DNA of 64,000 bases from Petrolisthes cinctipes (GCA_033782935.1 JAWQEG010001559.1:1861001-1925000); one strand, 5' to 3'. Shown: positions 1 through 10,740, numbered from the stretch's first letter. The notes: generated by a model from the letters alone, not told the origin. Made by a program: numbers and translations.

Positions 1-2
1 TC

Positions 3-1688
3 CCATGCCTTAATGGTTTTATAATCAATGGCTTTTTGGATCATTTTAACTCATATGATTCCATTCCTAGGCGGTTTCGTTTGGCCTTGGAGAATTTAAG
101 AAAAAACAACTCCATTTTCATAACTAAAGCTGACAAGAGCAACTCAGTTGTGATACTTGATAAAGTTAACTACGAAGAAAAGATGTTAAATCTGTTAAAT
201 GACGTCACCACATATGAAAAGTTGAGATCTTCTCCCTTAAAGCGTCTGTCCACCCAGTTCAACCGTACTGTGAAAGAACTACTTAATAATGTGCCCAACA
301 TCGATGACAAATGGTTCATGCAAGTCAACCCTAAATTTCCACACATATATGGTCTACCCAAAACACATAAGAATGGTGTTCCTCTTCGCCCCATTGTTTC
401 GTACTGTGGATCATTTAGCTACAAATTATCAAAATTCTTAGCCAATAAATTATCACCATTAGTGGGATGCATCTCAAGTTCACATATTAAAAATTCCTCA
501 CATTTTATTGATAAAATTAAGTCTCTAAACCTAACTAATGGAAAAATGGTAAGTTTTGATGTAGATTCACTCTTCACTAAAGTGCCACTTAACGATGTAT
601 TAGAATTTCTAAGTAGGAAAATGCCAGACTATGATTTAGATTTGGGTATGCCAATATCTTCCTTCCTTGAATTAATTAAACTTTGTGTTTCATCTAATGC
701 TTTTTCTTTTAATGATAAATTCTTCATTCAGCGTTTTGGCAATGCTATGGGGTCGCTGTTATCCCCCATCCTTAGTAATTTGTATATGGAATTTTTTGAA
801 ACTGAGTTATTATCCAACATTGCACCCCCAAATCTAATATGGCATAGGTATGTAGATGACATTTTCTCCTTTTGGCCCAACAGTCTCAATAATTTTGAAG
901 ATTTCTTTTGCAAATTAAATGACTTGGTTCCATCTATCAATTTCAAAATTGAATGTGAAATTGATGGGTCCCTACCCTTCCTTGATGTTTTGGTTACTAA
1001 AATTAATGACTTCCCTACTTTCACTGTCTATAGGAAACCCACTCATTGTGATATGTACATTCATTTTTTCTCTTATCATAATGATTCTATCAAAATGTCT
1101 GTCATATCTACCTTGTTTCTCAGAGCATTAAGAATTTGTAGCCCCAAAAATTTAGAAGTAGAAAACAACAAAATTTGGATTATATTCCGTAACTTGAAAT
1201 ATCCTGATTGGTTTATCAGAAAAGCTTATTATAAGGCTAGGAAAACCTTCTATGTTCCTAATTGTCAGTCAGAAAAGAAACCTTATTTATGTCTTCCTTA
1301 TGTAAAAAGTCTGGAAAAAATCCAGTCAGTTAGCAGAGAACTTGATGTAAACATAGCCTTCAAATATACTTCTAGTATCAAAACTACTCTTGTAAGAAAT
1401 AATACCACTGTTCAGCCCCAATCAGGAGTATACAAAATTCCTTGCAAAGACTGTGACTTAGTTTATATAGGTGAAACTGGGAGATCTTTAGATGTTAGAA
1501 TGAAAGAACATAAACGAGATATGACGAATTGTAACACAAATAATGCTAACTTTGTCCATGCATATGACAACAACCACTGTATTGATTGGAATTCTGGTAA
1601 AATGATAATTAAGTGCAACAATTTCAAGAAACGTAGAATATTAGAATCAGTATGTATACAGCACTATAAAAACTTTAATTTAAATTAA
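3..1688 (+). CDS. PLE reverse transcriptase with GIY-YIG endonuclease (5' end off window)
   Basis: The frame is open from the left edge; no in-frame stop precedes the TTG at 36, so the true start is upstream of the window. Counting from 36 (550 residues), the N-terminal region has the PLE motif KADKSNSVVILD at about 31-42 and YGLPKTHK at 105-112. RT motifs follow: FDVDSLF at 174-180, GNAMGSLLSPILSNLY at 235-250 and catalytic YVDD at 272-275. The C-terminus holds a GIY-YIG nuclease: GVYKIPC at 464-470, VYIGETGRSLDVR at 476-488 and EHKRD at 491-495, with a CxxC pair at 470-473. There is no stop or frameshift in about 1.7 kb, so this copy looks recent. PLE RTs are telomerase-related and the nuclease is thought to cut target DNA; retrotransposition is the inferred role. 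Confidence 0.92.
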   Translation, partial: PCLNGFIINGFLDHFNSYDSIPRRFRLALENLRKNNSIFITKADKSNSVVILDKVNYEEKMLNLLNDVTTYEKLRSSPLKRLSTQFNRTVKELLNNVPNIDDKWFMQVNPKFPHIYGLPKTHKNGVPLRPIVSYCGSFSYKLSKFLANKLSPLVGCISSSHIKNSSHFIDKIKSLNLTNGKMVSFDVDSLFTKVPLNDVLEFLSRKMPDYDLDLGMPISSFLELIKLCVSSNAFSFNDKFFIQRFGNAMGSLLSPILSNLYMEFFETELLSNIAPPNLIWHRYVDDIFSFWPNSLNNFEDFFCKLNDLVPSINFKIECEIDGSLPFLDVLVTKINDFPTFTVYRKPTHCDMYIHFFSYHNDSIKMSVISTLFLRALRICSPKNLEVENNKIWIIFRNLKYPDWFIRKAYYKARKTFYVPNCQSEKKPYLCLPYVKSLEKIQSVSRELDVNIAFKYTSSIKTTLVRNNTTVQPQSGVYKIPCKDCDLVYIGETGRSLDVRMKEHKRDMTNCNTNNANFVHAYDNNHCIDWNSGKMIIKCNNFKKRRILESVCIQHYKNFNLN

Positions 1689-1888
1689 GGTATGTTCAAA
1701 CTAGATCCATTAATGAGAGCACTAGTGGTCAAATCCCTCCCAGATGTGGGGTCGGGTCCCTGAAGAATGGCCAGGTCAGGTCGGTCGGGTGAGGTGAGGT
1801 GAGGTGTGGTCTGTCTGTCATCAGAACACACCTTGTCCCTCCCTCCCCCTGTCAGCTACTTATTTTCCTTTCATGTTTCATTCAACTC

Positions 1889-1940
1889 TGTACTGCTGAA
1901 GAGGGAGGTAGTTGCCTCCGAAACGTCCATATTAAATACT
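1889..1940 (+). ncRNA. hammerhead-ribozyme-like motif in PLE 3' region
   Basis: CTGAAGA at 1896-1902 is followed by a stem GGAGG (1904-1908) / CCTCC (1915-1919), then GAAAC (1920-1924) and GTC (1925-1927). That is the order of the conserved hammerhead core: CUGANGA, stem II, GAAA, short stem III, NUH. Hammerhead motifs of minimal type I are known in the terminal repeats of PLEs, so both position and sequence fit. Stem I and stem III were not worked out in detail and self-cleavage is not shown. Confidence 0.6.
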
Positions 1941-1967
1941 TTTTGTCTATAAAAAGTGGGTTTTTCT

Positions 1968-2027
1968 TACGAGACCTCTCAGGTGAGTCTTGAAGAATGA
2001 GAGGTAGAGACAAAAACTCACCAGCCT
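1968..2027 (-). mobile_element. family B LINE ORF1 fragment (copy 1, part a)
   Basis: On the minus strand this 60-bp stretch matches family B ORF1 near 29820-29885, the segment coding for the residues around EDSPERPR. Its right end, AACTCACCAGCCT at 2015-2027, reappears at 5786-5798 on the far side of LINE A, which marks it as the target-site duplication of that insertion. The left end abuts the PLE. Confidence 0.8.
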
Positions 2028-5000
2028 GGTCCTGGAGTGGCGGCGTCTACGCCGTGGGACCACCCCCCGAGGCTCCCGAGGAAGGAAGCTATGGGGGCCA
2101 AACCGTCACAACATCCCCCCGCCCCCCACCAGGGGGCGCGAGTCCCTGGGAATGGCTTCGGTCACCCGGGCAATACCACACCCTCACACAACTACACATT
2201 TTTTCATCACCGAGGAATGATTCTCCGGCTGTCATTTCTCGGCTTCTTCTTCTAGCCGGAGACATTGAAAGCAATCCTGGACCCATAAACAAATACACAT
2301 GTCTGACATGCTCTAAACCCATCACATCAAGTAGGCAGACAAAGGGTTCAGTTCAATGCAACTCTTGCAAGAACTGGACCCACTTATCATGTACAACATT
2401 AGCATCCATGAAACACTACACAAACACATGGACCTGTTCCACATGTCCCTCACCTCTTCCATCACTCCCACCTCCACCACCCTCTCCATCACTCCCACCT
2501 CCATCACCCTTACCAACACCCACACCTCCATCACCCTTACCAACATTCCCACCTCCATCACCCTTACTTCCAACTCCAACAACACCTCCACCTCCTTCCC
2601 CCCCACACTCTCCTCTCCCCCGTGCAGCAGCACCTAACACACACCGCACACATAACATTAACATACTTCAACTAAACATAGATGGCATAAACACCAAAAA
2701 ACAAGAACTCACACACTTCATCATACAACATAATATACACATTGCCATCTTACAAGAAACAAAACTACGCAACACAAACAAAACACCTACATTCACCAAT
2801 TTCACCACCATTAGACAGGACCGGGCCAACGGCAATGGCGGTGGACTCATCACCCTAGTCCATAAATCCCTTAATTATATAGTAACCAGTGCGGAACTCA
2901 AATCCCTCCTCCCCCACCACAGAAATTCAAAGCATTAAAGTCCGCACTCGTAAATCATCCAATATCTCAATAGTTAATTTATACATCCCCCCCCAAACCA
3001 GCCCAACAGTTCCCCAAAACTTCTTCCCCCAGCTACATCTGATCACCAACCAACCTGACCTCATCCTGGGTGGTGATTTCAACGCCAAGACGTCGGCCTG
3101 GTACGTCAACAACCCCGACACAGACAGAGGGCTTGAAATCCTTGCACAAACAGACAACCTCATCTCATTAAACAACCCACATCAACACACTCATATCCCT
3201 CACCAAGCCCTCTTCCAACCATCCTCTCCCGACATATCCTTTTGTTCTCCCAACCTCGCCCCCAGAACATCATGGAGAGTGGTCAGAACCCTAGGCTCTG
3301 ACCACCTTCCAATCATAATCACCACTAAAACAAGAATCACCCCAGTTGGCCACAGACACACATACACAAATTACAAAAGTGCCAACTGGGAAACCTTCAC
3401 TATGGAAACAGAACAACACTTCGAAACACTGAACAGTACACCCATCACAAACATCAACACAGCTGTTCAAAAATTCAATACAATTATACAAAACGCAGAC
3501 AAACAGCACATCCCTAGAGGTAACAGAAGAAAACACAACCCCAACTTCACAACAGAAATTCAAGACCTCATCAAACAACGTGACACTCTTAAACACACAT
3601 TCCCAACTCCTCTTACACAACACACAATAAACCAAATACAAGCACTAAATACACAAATAAACAACAAAATTAAAGAACAAAAAACACTTAACTGGCAAAG
3701 TTTTGTCAACACACTTAACCACACAACCAACACCAGCAAACTCTACAAAACACTAAACAGCATCACACTGTCCAACAGCAACACTACACAATCACATGCA
3801 GCCATCACAACAACAGACACTATACCCTCTAACAAACAACAAGCAAACACACTCATCCAACATTTTTCGCACGTCAGCCACCTTCACCCTCACCCTGAAG
3901 ACAGACGAGTCATTAGACGCAAGAGACGTTTCCCCACTGACCCAGACTACACACCATTCACAAATCATCAGACAAATCACATCATTCACAACATAAAACA
4001 CTCACCTGCCTGTGGTCCAGACAACATCAGTAACATACACCTTGGACTACAAGGCATACAAGCACTCACTAACATAGCAAACTACAGCTACTCACACAAC
4101 ACATTACCCAACATCTGGAAACATGGAAACATTATCACCATCCCCAAACCAAATAAAGACCCCACACTACCCTCATCACACCGTCCCATCACCCTCCTTT
4201 GTACCCCCTCCAAAATCACTGAGCGCCTCATCATTAAACTAATCACACCACACATCCCCCTTGCATCTTCACAACATGGCTTCAGACCGCTACACTCAAC
4301 AAACACCCTTCTTACAGACCTCACACAAAGAATTTTTGATGGCATCAACTGAGATAGACCCCCACACAGAACACTCTTAGTTACATTAGACATTAGTAAA
4401 GCATTTGATGCCATCCCCCGCCACAACCTCACAAACAAAATATACAACACAAACATGCATAATAACACCAAAAGATGGCTGGCCAGCTTCTTGGGAGGAA
4501 GAATAGCCCATGTTACATTTGCTGGTCAGTCATCTAACATTAAAAATTTCACCAATGGTGTCCCCCAAGGCTCTGTACTCTCACCCACCCTTTTCAACCT
4601 ATACATGCACGACATACCAACACCCCAGGCACCACAAATACACATAGCCTCCTACGCAGACGACATAACACTCACATGTACACACAGAAACGCAGACACA
4701 GCCACCCTCATCCTCCAACCCTACCTCAACACACTCAATGCCTGGTTCACCACAAACAGACTTAAAATAGCACCCACCAAGTCAACTGTCACCCTTCTCA
4801 CCAACTGGAACGCAGAACACCGCTACACACCACACCTCACCATAAACAACACACCTATACCACACACACACACACCCAAAATACTTGGCATAACATACAA
4901 TACATCCATGACATTCAAACAACATATTACGACCATCAAAAACAAATGCATGCAAAGACTTAAAGCCCTCAGATCACTTGCCAGCACAACATTCGGACAT

Positions 5001-5768
5001 AACAAGGAAACCACAACCACAGTATACAAACAATATATTCGATCAGTGATGGATTATGCAAGCCCTGCCTGGGCTTCAAACCTCACTGAGACTCATCACA
5101 ACACCCTTCAAACCATACAGAACAGAGCCCTAAAGACAATCACAGGCTGCACAGCTACCACACCCACAGACCACCTACACTACGAAACCAAAGTCCTCAA
5201 AATCAAGGATCACCTTGACATGAGAGGCACACAAACACTTGCTGCAGCCTCCACAAACCCACACCATCCACTACACTACATGGCACAACACCCACACATG
5301 CCAAGGAACATCAAAACAACACCCAGTACACGATACCATACACAAATACTATCATCTCTTACACCCTGCCCACCCCAAACCAATCTCCAGAAACACATCC
5401 ATACTCAAATCACTCATCAATCCATCCAAACACTCAAAAATAACACTCAGCTGCATGCACGACCTCCTGACATCCACCCATCCGAATCCTCCCTTCCCCG
5501 TGAGGACAGAGTCCACCTGGCCAGGCTGCGGTGTGGCCATCACCCGGCCCTTCTGACTTATCAGAAGAGGCTGGATGGAGCCATTGTGGATGCCTGTCCA
5601 GGATGTAACACAGCACCCCATTCTATTAAACACATCATTGAAGACTGCAACGCACACAACCACACTCGCCAACAACACAACATACACTCTCTGAGGGCAC
5701 TGTGGGAAAGCCCGGTTCAGGCCATGACCTTCCTCAGGAGCTCGGGGCTGCTCGGCCAGACAGCTTGA
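2028..5768 (+). pseudogene. family A LINE polyprotein (2A - PHD finger - APE - RT - CCHC), disrupted
   Basis: The ATG at 1997 lies in flanking family B DNA, so the original start is unclear; no in-frame ATG is seen between 2028 and the 2A motif. The first frame runs to 2938 and holds the 2A motif, a Cys/His cluster (CLTC, CNSC, WTHLSC, CSTC) of PHD type, a Pro-rich stretch and the start of the endonuclease (QLNIDGI, LQETK). A frameshift at about 2905-2918 moves to the frame that continues with GGDFNAK and GSDHLPI, completing the APE catalytic signature. RT follows: PACGPDNI, IPKPNKD, HRPITLL, QHGFRP. An in-frame TGA at 4350-4352 interrupts it, then DISKAFDAI, NGVPQGSVLSP and catalytic YADD continue. 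The C-terminus has CPGC-x7-H-x4-C. Confidence 0.85.
2237..2284 (+). other. 2A-like ribosome-skipping peptide in family A ORF
   Basis: The codons read LLLLAGDIESNPGP, matching the 2A consensus D-x-E-x-N-P-G-P exactly, with the expected hydrophobic run before it. The predicted skip falls between Gly (2279-2281) and Pro (2282-2284). 2A sequences are established in some APE-type LINEs at the N-terminal end of the ORF. If active, it would release a short N-terminal peptide from the PHD/EN/RT product. Activity is inferred, not shown. Confidence 0.87.
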
Positions 5769-5785
5769 GGAACTTCAACAACAAC

Positions 5786-5993
5786 AACTCACCAGCCTTG
5801 ACTTCAGCGAGTTCACGCTGCAGTTTGAAACCCCTGTTGACATCAGACAACCAACACAGCTTTGTGTCTGTAGATGGGTTCCCAGGAAAGGAGAGCTTGA
5901 CATAGTCATCTCTCGGTGCAAAAATAGGAAGGTTAGACGAGGGCAAGGATTTGGCATACAAGGAAGAAATACCAGGGTGAGGCAGAGAAGGTA
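5786..5993 (-). mobile_element. family B LINE ORF1 fragment (copy 1, part b)
   Basis: Minus-strand translation matches family B ORF1 around SLPHPG, KLSFSGNPSTDTK and QLQRELAEVK (residues about 95-165 of the 29286 copy). Relative to that copy, 69 bp between two near-identical GTCAAG/GTGAAG sites are missing. It is bordered on the left by LINE A and on the right by a TA-flanked TIR element; sequence homology resumes at 8352. Confidence 0.85.
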
Positions 5994-6548
5994 CGGTTGC
6001 CGACGAATGGATCGAGGACAATCAGCTCAGAAGCATGATGGTAGGATTCCTTCCGCACTTAGTAACACTGTTTCTCATCTATACAGCTTTTGCATGGGGT
6101 TTACTCATCTCGGAGATCGAAATAGGTCTGGGGATTTTGTTGGCACAAGAGTGCTCAAAGATTTATTGGTGTTTTGTTTCCTTAGTTGGTTTGCATCTTG
6201 GCATGTAATTAAATAATTTAATGTGAATATCATGTCGTGATATGATATACTGCAGAGAGAAACGTAAGACCATAAATACACCCGATAAATTATTATTATA
6301 TTTCTGTTTGCATTGTGAAACGTGCCATTCAGGAGTGAAATTGTGTTGCACATATTTATTTAACTAATATAAGGTGAAACTAGCACCAAAGCATGGTTAT
6401 GTATCACTAAGATTAGAAAATATGTTTGAGAAACGGGGAAAGCTGGGATACGAGCTTAAATGGAAAACTTGCGATCATATGGGATTTGATTTGTTCACGA
6501 ACCCATGAAACGAATGTGGTTTATGACTTAGCAGATAAAGTGACAGTG

Positions 6549-8087
6549 TAACACCCCTATTTTATATGTATTGTTATTTAGGATATTTAGAGGTATTATA
6601 TATTTATATGTATTAGAATAGGTTTTTAGTGTAAGATTGTAGGGAGCAGCCAGGCTGAGATTATCACTAACGAATAATCTCGGTGGTGGGCTTCTTCAAC
6701 ACAAAATGTTAATATGAGGAAAATAGAATTAATGATTATAGTTAGGTAAATAGGTTAAAGAGAGGAATAATTGAAACTTAGGTAGATTGATAGGGATAGA
6801 GAAATACGTGGTGATTTAAGAGGTGAATGTAAAATAATTTATTGGAGACAGGGAATAACCTGCATTTATAATTATAATGTATAATTACGAAGCTAACATT
6901 CCTATACTTTTACCGGCATTTAATTGTAACTTACTTAGAAAATTAATTAGATGAGTTAGGGACTAAAGTCGGGACAGTACATTTTCTTGTTGGCGGGACA
7001 ATACATGCCTTGAATATGTAAATTACATTAATATAAAACTTTAAACAAGGGAGAAAGCAATGTATTTGAGCTCACTAATATGTTTAAATCATGTTGTGTA
7101 ACTATATACCCCAGTAAGGGTGGAACTGATAGAAATGCCAGAAATTGAGATGAGTTGGTCACTACTTTGCTTAAGAGAGTGAGAGTGAGGAAGATGACGA
7201 GGCAGTACCATACGTTGCTTCTTCCTCATTCTGATCTGGTCAACTGGGGTGACAGGTAAGAGCTCAAACTCGCTCTCATCATAAATATTGTATTGTGAAT
7301 ATAGTGTGATGAATCTATTAGTCCCGTGTTGGGATATAACTAACTAAAGAATAGTGTGTGTTCACATTCAGACATAGTAAGTAAAGTAGGTTGTTTTTTC
7401 TAAAGCTCATTCTGATCTGGTCAACTGGGGTGACAGCCATTATAGCATTCTCCCTTGGTGTAAAGTGACCCCGTAGTACCAAAGAAAATTAAGAACATTT
7501 GCTGGCAATTGTATATTATTTCATTATTATAGTATTGAGATTAGGATGTGATTTTTTTTTTTTATTGTATTAACTATATTTCGGCCTTGTTGTAATATTT
7601 TTTTTTATATGTACTTAGCTCTGTCAACTGGCGAGACGAGGAATGGTTCCGGTCCTAGTTGACAGAACGGGGAGTAGGAAATATTAGCAAGGGAGGGGGG
7701 AACAGAAATTATTATTATTGTGATTATGTTGTACTCGTACCAAATAGGTTGATAAAAATAAACGAGTTTTTTAATTGTCTGAGTATTTTCGTCACCGATA
7801 TAACAAATAGACTGTGTTCCTTTATAGAAAATAATAGATTCCTAATTCATATAACTGATCGTACCCCCGTTAAAATTGTAGTCTGGGTTGCTTACTCACG
7901 CGCCTATATAAGCTAACGCTACGCTACCCTTCCGGTGTGTGCTCACTTGGTTCCTCGGATCAACTTTGGTCTGGTGGTGGCAGCGTATACCTCGTACTGA
8001 GAAGGGACTGGACTTGTCCTGTTCCTCATCAGTCTCTTGTTCTTTTTTTTTCCAGACCGGGTTGATCCAGCTATAGGATAGAGTAGT
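6549..8087 (+). other. possible LTR-retroelement remnant inside the TIR element
   Basis: The segment begins TGTAACACC, like the gypsy LTRs downstream (8638, 9823). It contains a 29-bp direct repeat (TCTGATCTGGTCAACTGGGG plus GTGACAG) near 7228 and 7411, and a TATA-like box at 7905-7912. GGTGGCAGCG near 7976 and CACTGGTGGC near 8087 resemble the primer-binding site at 10741. No coding sequence and no matching second LTR were found. Confidence 0.35.
7905..7912 (+). promoter_or_regulatory. TATA-box-like sequence
   Basis: TATATAAG lies in a locally GC-richer context and is followed about 60 bp later by a tRNA-primer-site-like GGTGGCAGCG. This fits a retroelement LTR promoter. It is a motif match only. 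Confidence 0.35.
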
Positions 8088-8351
8088 AGCATACACTGGT
8101 GGCTTTTTGTTTTGTTGAAGGCAGGGGGTTTTTGTGTTCCTCCCAGAGTAAAGTAAGGGGACAAAAATACCAGCTTTTACAACAGTACCATTGTTTTTAT
8201 CTCTACAAATCTCCAAATTCGTTTCGATCCGCAAGACGAATAAACCCAATCATAAATATTCATAACAAGAACGACAGTGTTGCCAAGTGCAAAAGGCTTA
8301 CTACCCCTACATTTCTAAGCTACTTGTCCTCGATCCATTCGTTGGCAACTG

Positions 8352-8637
8352 TATGTCGTGCACAGCAGAAGCACCCTTCGCCATCTTGGCAGCTGGAGGC
8401 AAACAATCCACACCATCGAAATCCTGTGAGGAGTCAGACGACGGGTTGCTAGGTAAAGGTTGAGGAGGTGGACGGCTGCAACCTGAGCTGTGGAGTGACC
8501 GACGAGAGAGGGAGGAGTGTTGCGAGAGGGCAGCTCAGGCCAGTGATCCTCAATTGGAGACTCGTAGTCCGACATGGCCAAGTCAGCCTCCAAGCAGGAA
8601 TCCGCGCTCTCCATCAGGCCTTGCAAGGCCTAGATGG
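8352..8637 (-). mobile_element. family B LINE ORF1 5' part (copy 1, part c)
   Basis: Minus-strand reading gives the N-terminus of family B ORF1 (ESADSCLEADLAMS, SPIEDHWPELPSRN) followed by frameshifted sequence matching the 29286 copy up to the HDV residues. It is the continuation of 5786-5993 across the TIR element. It stops at 8637, where a gypsy LTR begins with TGTAACAC. Confidence 0.85.
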
Positions 8638-10739
8638 TGTAACACTCCATTTTTTCATTAGTCACCCATTTTATTAAACGCCGTTTTCTTCAAGTGCTAA
8701 AGTTGGCGAGGAGAACGGAGAGGGGTATGGTAACACTGTATATATATATATATTACCATATATGAATTAATTAATTGTGATGTAATTATTATTGGAAATG
8801 TATGTTATGATTTGTGTGTCTAGTTTATTTATAATTACATGTTTAGTTTTGAAGTGAATTGTAATTATTTGTGTATTATTATTTTAATGGGAATTAATTT
8901 TAATCCGAATGTGTCTTAAACTTCGTTTATCATACGAGTTGTTCTAAATAGGTGATGCTAATGTCGAAAGATCGAGTTTGCAGTGACTAAGTGTTGAATA
9001 AGTTCCATGTTCATTTGCATTACGTTCCCATCCTGATAACCCTTATTTTTCTAAAATTTAAGTCAAGAGAGAAAATAGCATGTGTTTGATAATACCATGG
9101 ATTTATTTAACTATGTTTGAGAAGTTTATTTATTTTTCTATGAAAGAAGTTTATTTAAGGATTAATTTTGTTAAGTGTATTGGCAGGAGAGAGTAGAAAA
9201 TGGTTGGGGGAAAATGGAGGTTATTGAACACAGTTGAGAGAGAGAGTAACTGCGTACGGGGTTCACAGGTTGAGGAAGAAGGACCACCATTGTGTAATCC
9301 AGCTGCTGGGGTTTCCTTTCCTTAGGGTCTTTCGTTACCGCTCTACATTGTTAAGTATAAATAATTGAAATTAATAGTTTAAACTTAAATTACTTTTGTG
9401 TAATGATAAACATGGAGTGTCTTCAATGTGTGTTGTTATCAGAAGGCTGTAGGAGGAAAGAATCTAGTGTATATGTTTATTTAAAGATGATTGTGTAATC
9501 CAGCAGCTTCCTCTCCCTAGGTCGCCATCTTTGTCGGCGTACCCCCATTGTGGTTATTGGTCCAAGTGAACTGTCCCGGTGTACATTGTGGCTTATAATA
9601 TTATTAGTAGTGGTCATAGAATAAGTATGGAGTATTTCAGTCATTAAATATAAGAGGTTGTAAGGGAGTTTGAGGGTTATTGTGTGTAAGAGGAATGTTG
9701 TCACGTATGGCTGACAAATAGGTATTTCCTGGAATCCAGCTATATCTCTAACATCGTATACAGAGCTATGATGTGTCACAGTTCTTCTCTGATATATGCT
9801 TTGTTGGAGGTATAGTAGGTACTGTAACACCTATTCTGGGTGTTTGTTGTGGGGAAAGTTGGGAGTTAGGGGGAAGGTTTTTTGTGTAGTTGTGAATGGC
9901 CAGTATTAATTTAATTTAATTTCTTTATATATTGTTATAGCATAGGTATTCATTTTTGCAGTAGTAAATTAGGTCTAGTATAATATCAGGAGCTTTAACC
10001 CCTGTTGACCGATCTCCTCCTTAAGGAGGCAAAAAAAATGTCTGCCTTAAAACCGATTGACGCCTTAATTTAATATTCCATAAATAACTGCATGGGCGAC
10101 ATGTAGCCACAACATTGGTGCCACGGGTTAGAAAAATACGCTAACGAGCGCCTACGCTTATGGATGGCGATAGGACACTTCAGTTTGCATATTCTGGTGT
10201 GTGAAAACAATCTCTACAAACCCATAGGAACATATTTAACATCTGTCATACTTTAAAATATGACGTGTTTTTGCGGTAGCATAATACAGTCGTATTCTGG
10301 GATTGTGGTCGTAAGGGGTTAAACATTTATGAATTTATTTGAAATAATTAATTAAGGTTTCTTTGCTCGGATAATGATTAATTAATTGGGGGTTTAAAAA
10401 TAAAGGGAGGAATCATTCATATTATATTCGGTCAATATCATTAATTTTTTAATCAGTCATAAATAAATAAAGGTTGTTAAAAATAATAAAGACTTCCTTG
10501 TTCCATTTACACTGCATGATACTCGGCTTCCTCTGCTGACATTGGTAATGACCACGGGAACCGTATAAATTTTTGTGTGTGCTAATGATGGTGCTGTTCT
10601 GAAGGGAGTATCATAGCGTCGAGCTGCCCTTAATTTTTGTTGTTGTTGAATTTTTTTTTTTTTTTTCATTTTTTTTTTTACATTCATTTTTATTTCATTG
10701 GTAATTATATTTTTAATCAGGACAGTACCAGTCGTTACA
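8638..10739 (+). repeat. 5' LTR region of the gypsy element (possibly two LTRs)
   Basis: The region opens TGTAACACTCC and ends CGTTACA at 10739, giving TG...CA ends. At 2.1 kb it is long. A second TGTAACAC start at 9823 suggests either one LTR with an internal duplicate or two adjacent LTRs (8638-9822 and 9823-10739). An ATTGTGTAATCCAGC motif is repeated near 9281 and 9491. A 320-bp piggyBac-like MITE sits inside. Only the first 160 bp can be matched to the 3' LTR because that one is truncated. Confidence 0.6.
9995..10322. mobile_element. piggyBac-like MITE with TTAA duplication
   Basis: TTAA at 9995-9998 and 10319-10322 flank 320 bp whose ends are inverted: CCCCTGTTGACC on the left and, on the minus strand, CCCCTTACGACC on the right. 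CCC-initial termini with a TTAA duplication are the piggyBac signature. The interior has a short palindrome (CTCCTCCTTAAGGAGG) and no ORF, so it is a non-autonomous copy. Confidence 0.75.
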
Positions 10740-10740
10740 C

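Larger units (their letters stand above)
1..1967 (+). mobile_element. Penelope-like element (PLE), 3' portion
   Basis: The window opens inside a Penelope-like retroelement. Its single ORF joins a reverse transcriptase to a C-terminal GIY-YIG nuclease, the layout of endonuclease-positive PLEs. About 280 bp of non-coding sequence follows the stop, with GTGAGG-type short repeats near 1790 and a hammerhead-like motif at 1889-1940. The right limit is set at about 1967, because from 1968 the sequence is homologous to the antisense strand of the family B LINE ORF1. The left end lies outside the window. Confidence 0.88.
2028..5785 (+). mobile_element. family A: APE-type LINE with 2A peptide, inserted in family B copy 1
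   Basis: A non-LTR retrotransposon bounded by a perfect 13-bp duplication (AACTCACCAGCCT, 2015-2027 and 5786-5798). It ends in a short CAA-rich tail (about 5772-5785). Protein order is 2A-like peptide, PHD-type zinc finger, proline-rich linker, APE endonuclease, reverse transcriptase and a C-terminal Cys/His zinc motif; no RNase H is present. The sense strand is strikingly poor in G and rich in A and C from about 2640 to 5450, with runs of Thr, His, Asn and Pro codons. It carries one frameshift and one premature stop, so it is not intact but still near full length. Confidence 0.88.
5994..8351. mobile_element. TA-flanked TIR DNA transposon (Tc1/mariner-like ends), non-autonomous
   Basis: The ends are inverted repeats. 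The left starts CGGTTGCCGACGAATGGATC at 5994. The right, read on the minus strand from 8351, starts CAGTTGCCAACGAATGGATC. Similarity extends about 80 bp, including an ACTT(A/G)G(T/C)AACACTGT block. Both ends abut TA (5992-5993 and 8352-8353), and joining the flanks restores family B ORF1. A CAGT-type end with TA duplication is typical of Tc1/mariner, but no transposase ORF is seen, so the superfamily is an inference. The interior holds LTR-like sequence. Confidence 0.75.

Noticed and set aside
1997..2030. ATG at 1997 as the start of the family A protein
   Set aside because: These bases are the flanking family B sequence and the target duplication, so the ATG is not part of LINE A.
2322..2664. 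Minus-strand ORFs opposite the proline-rich region (Gly/Val/Met-rich)
   Set aside because: They are antisense shadows of the A/C-rich family A coding strand and have no motif support.
5786..5860. Intron loss in family B ORF1 (69 bp missing relative to the 29286 copy)
   Set aside because: The missing segment lacks GT...AG ends and lies between short direct repeats, so a slippage deletion or subfamily difference is more likely.
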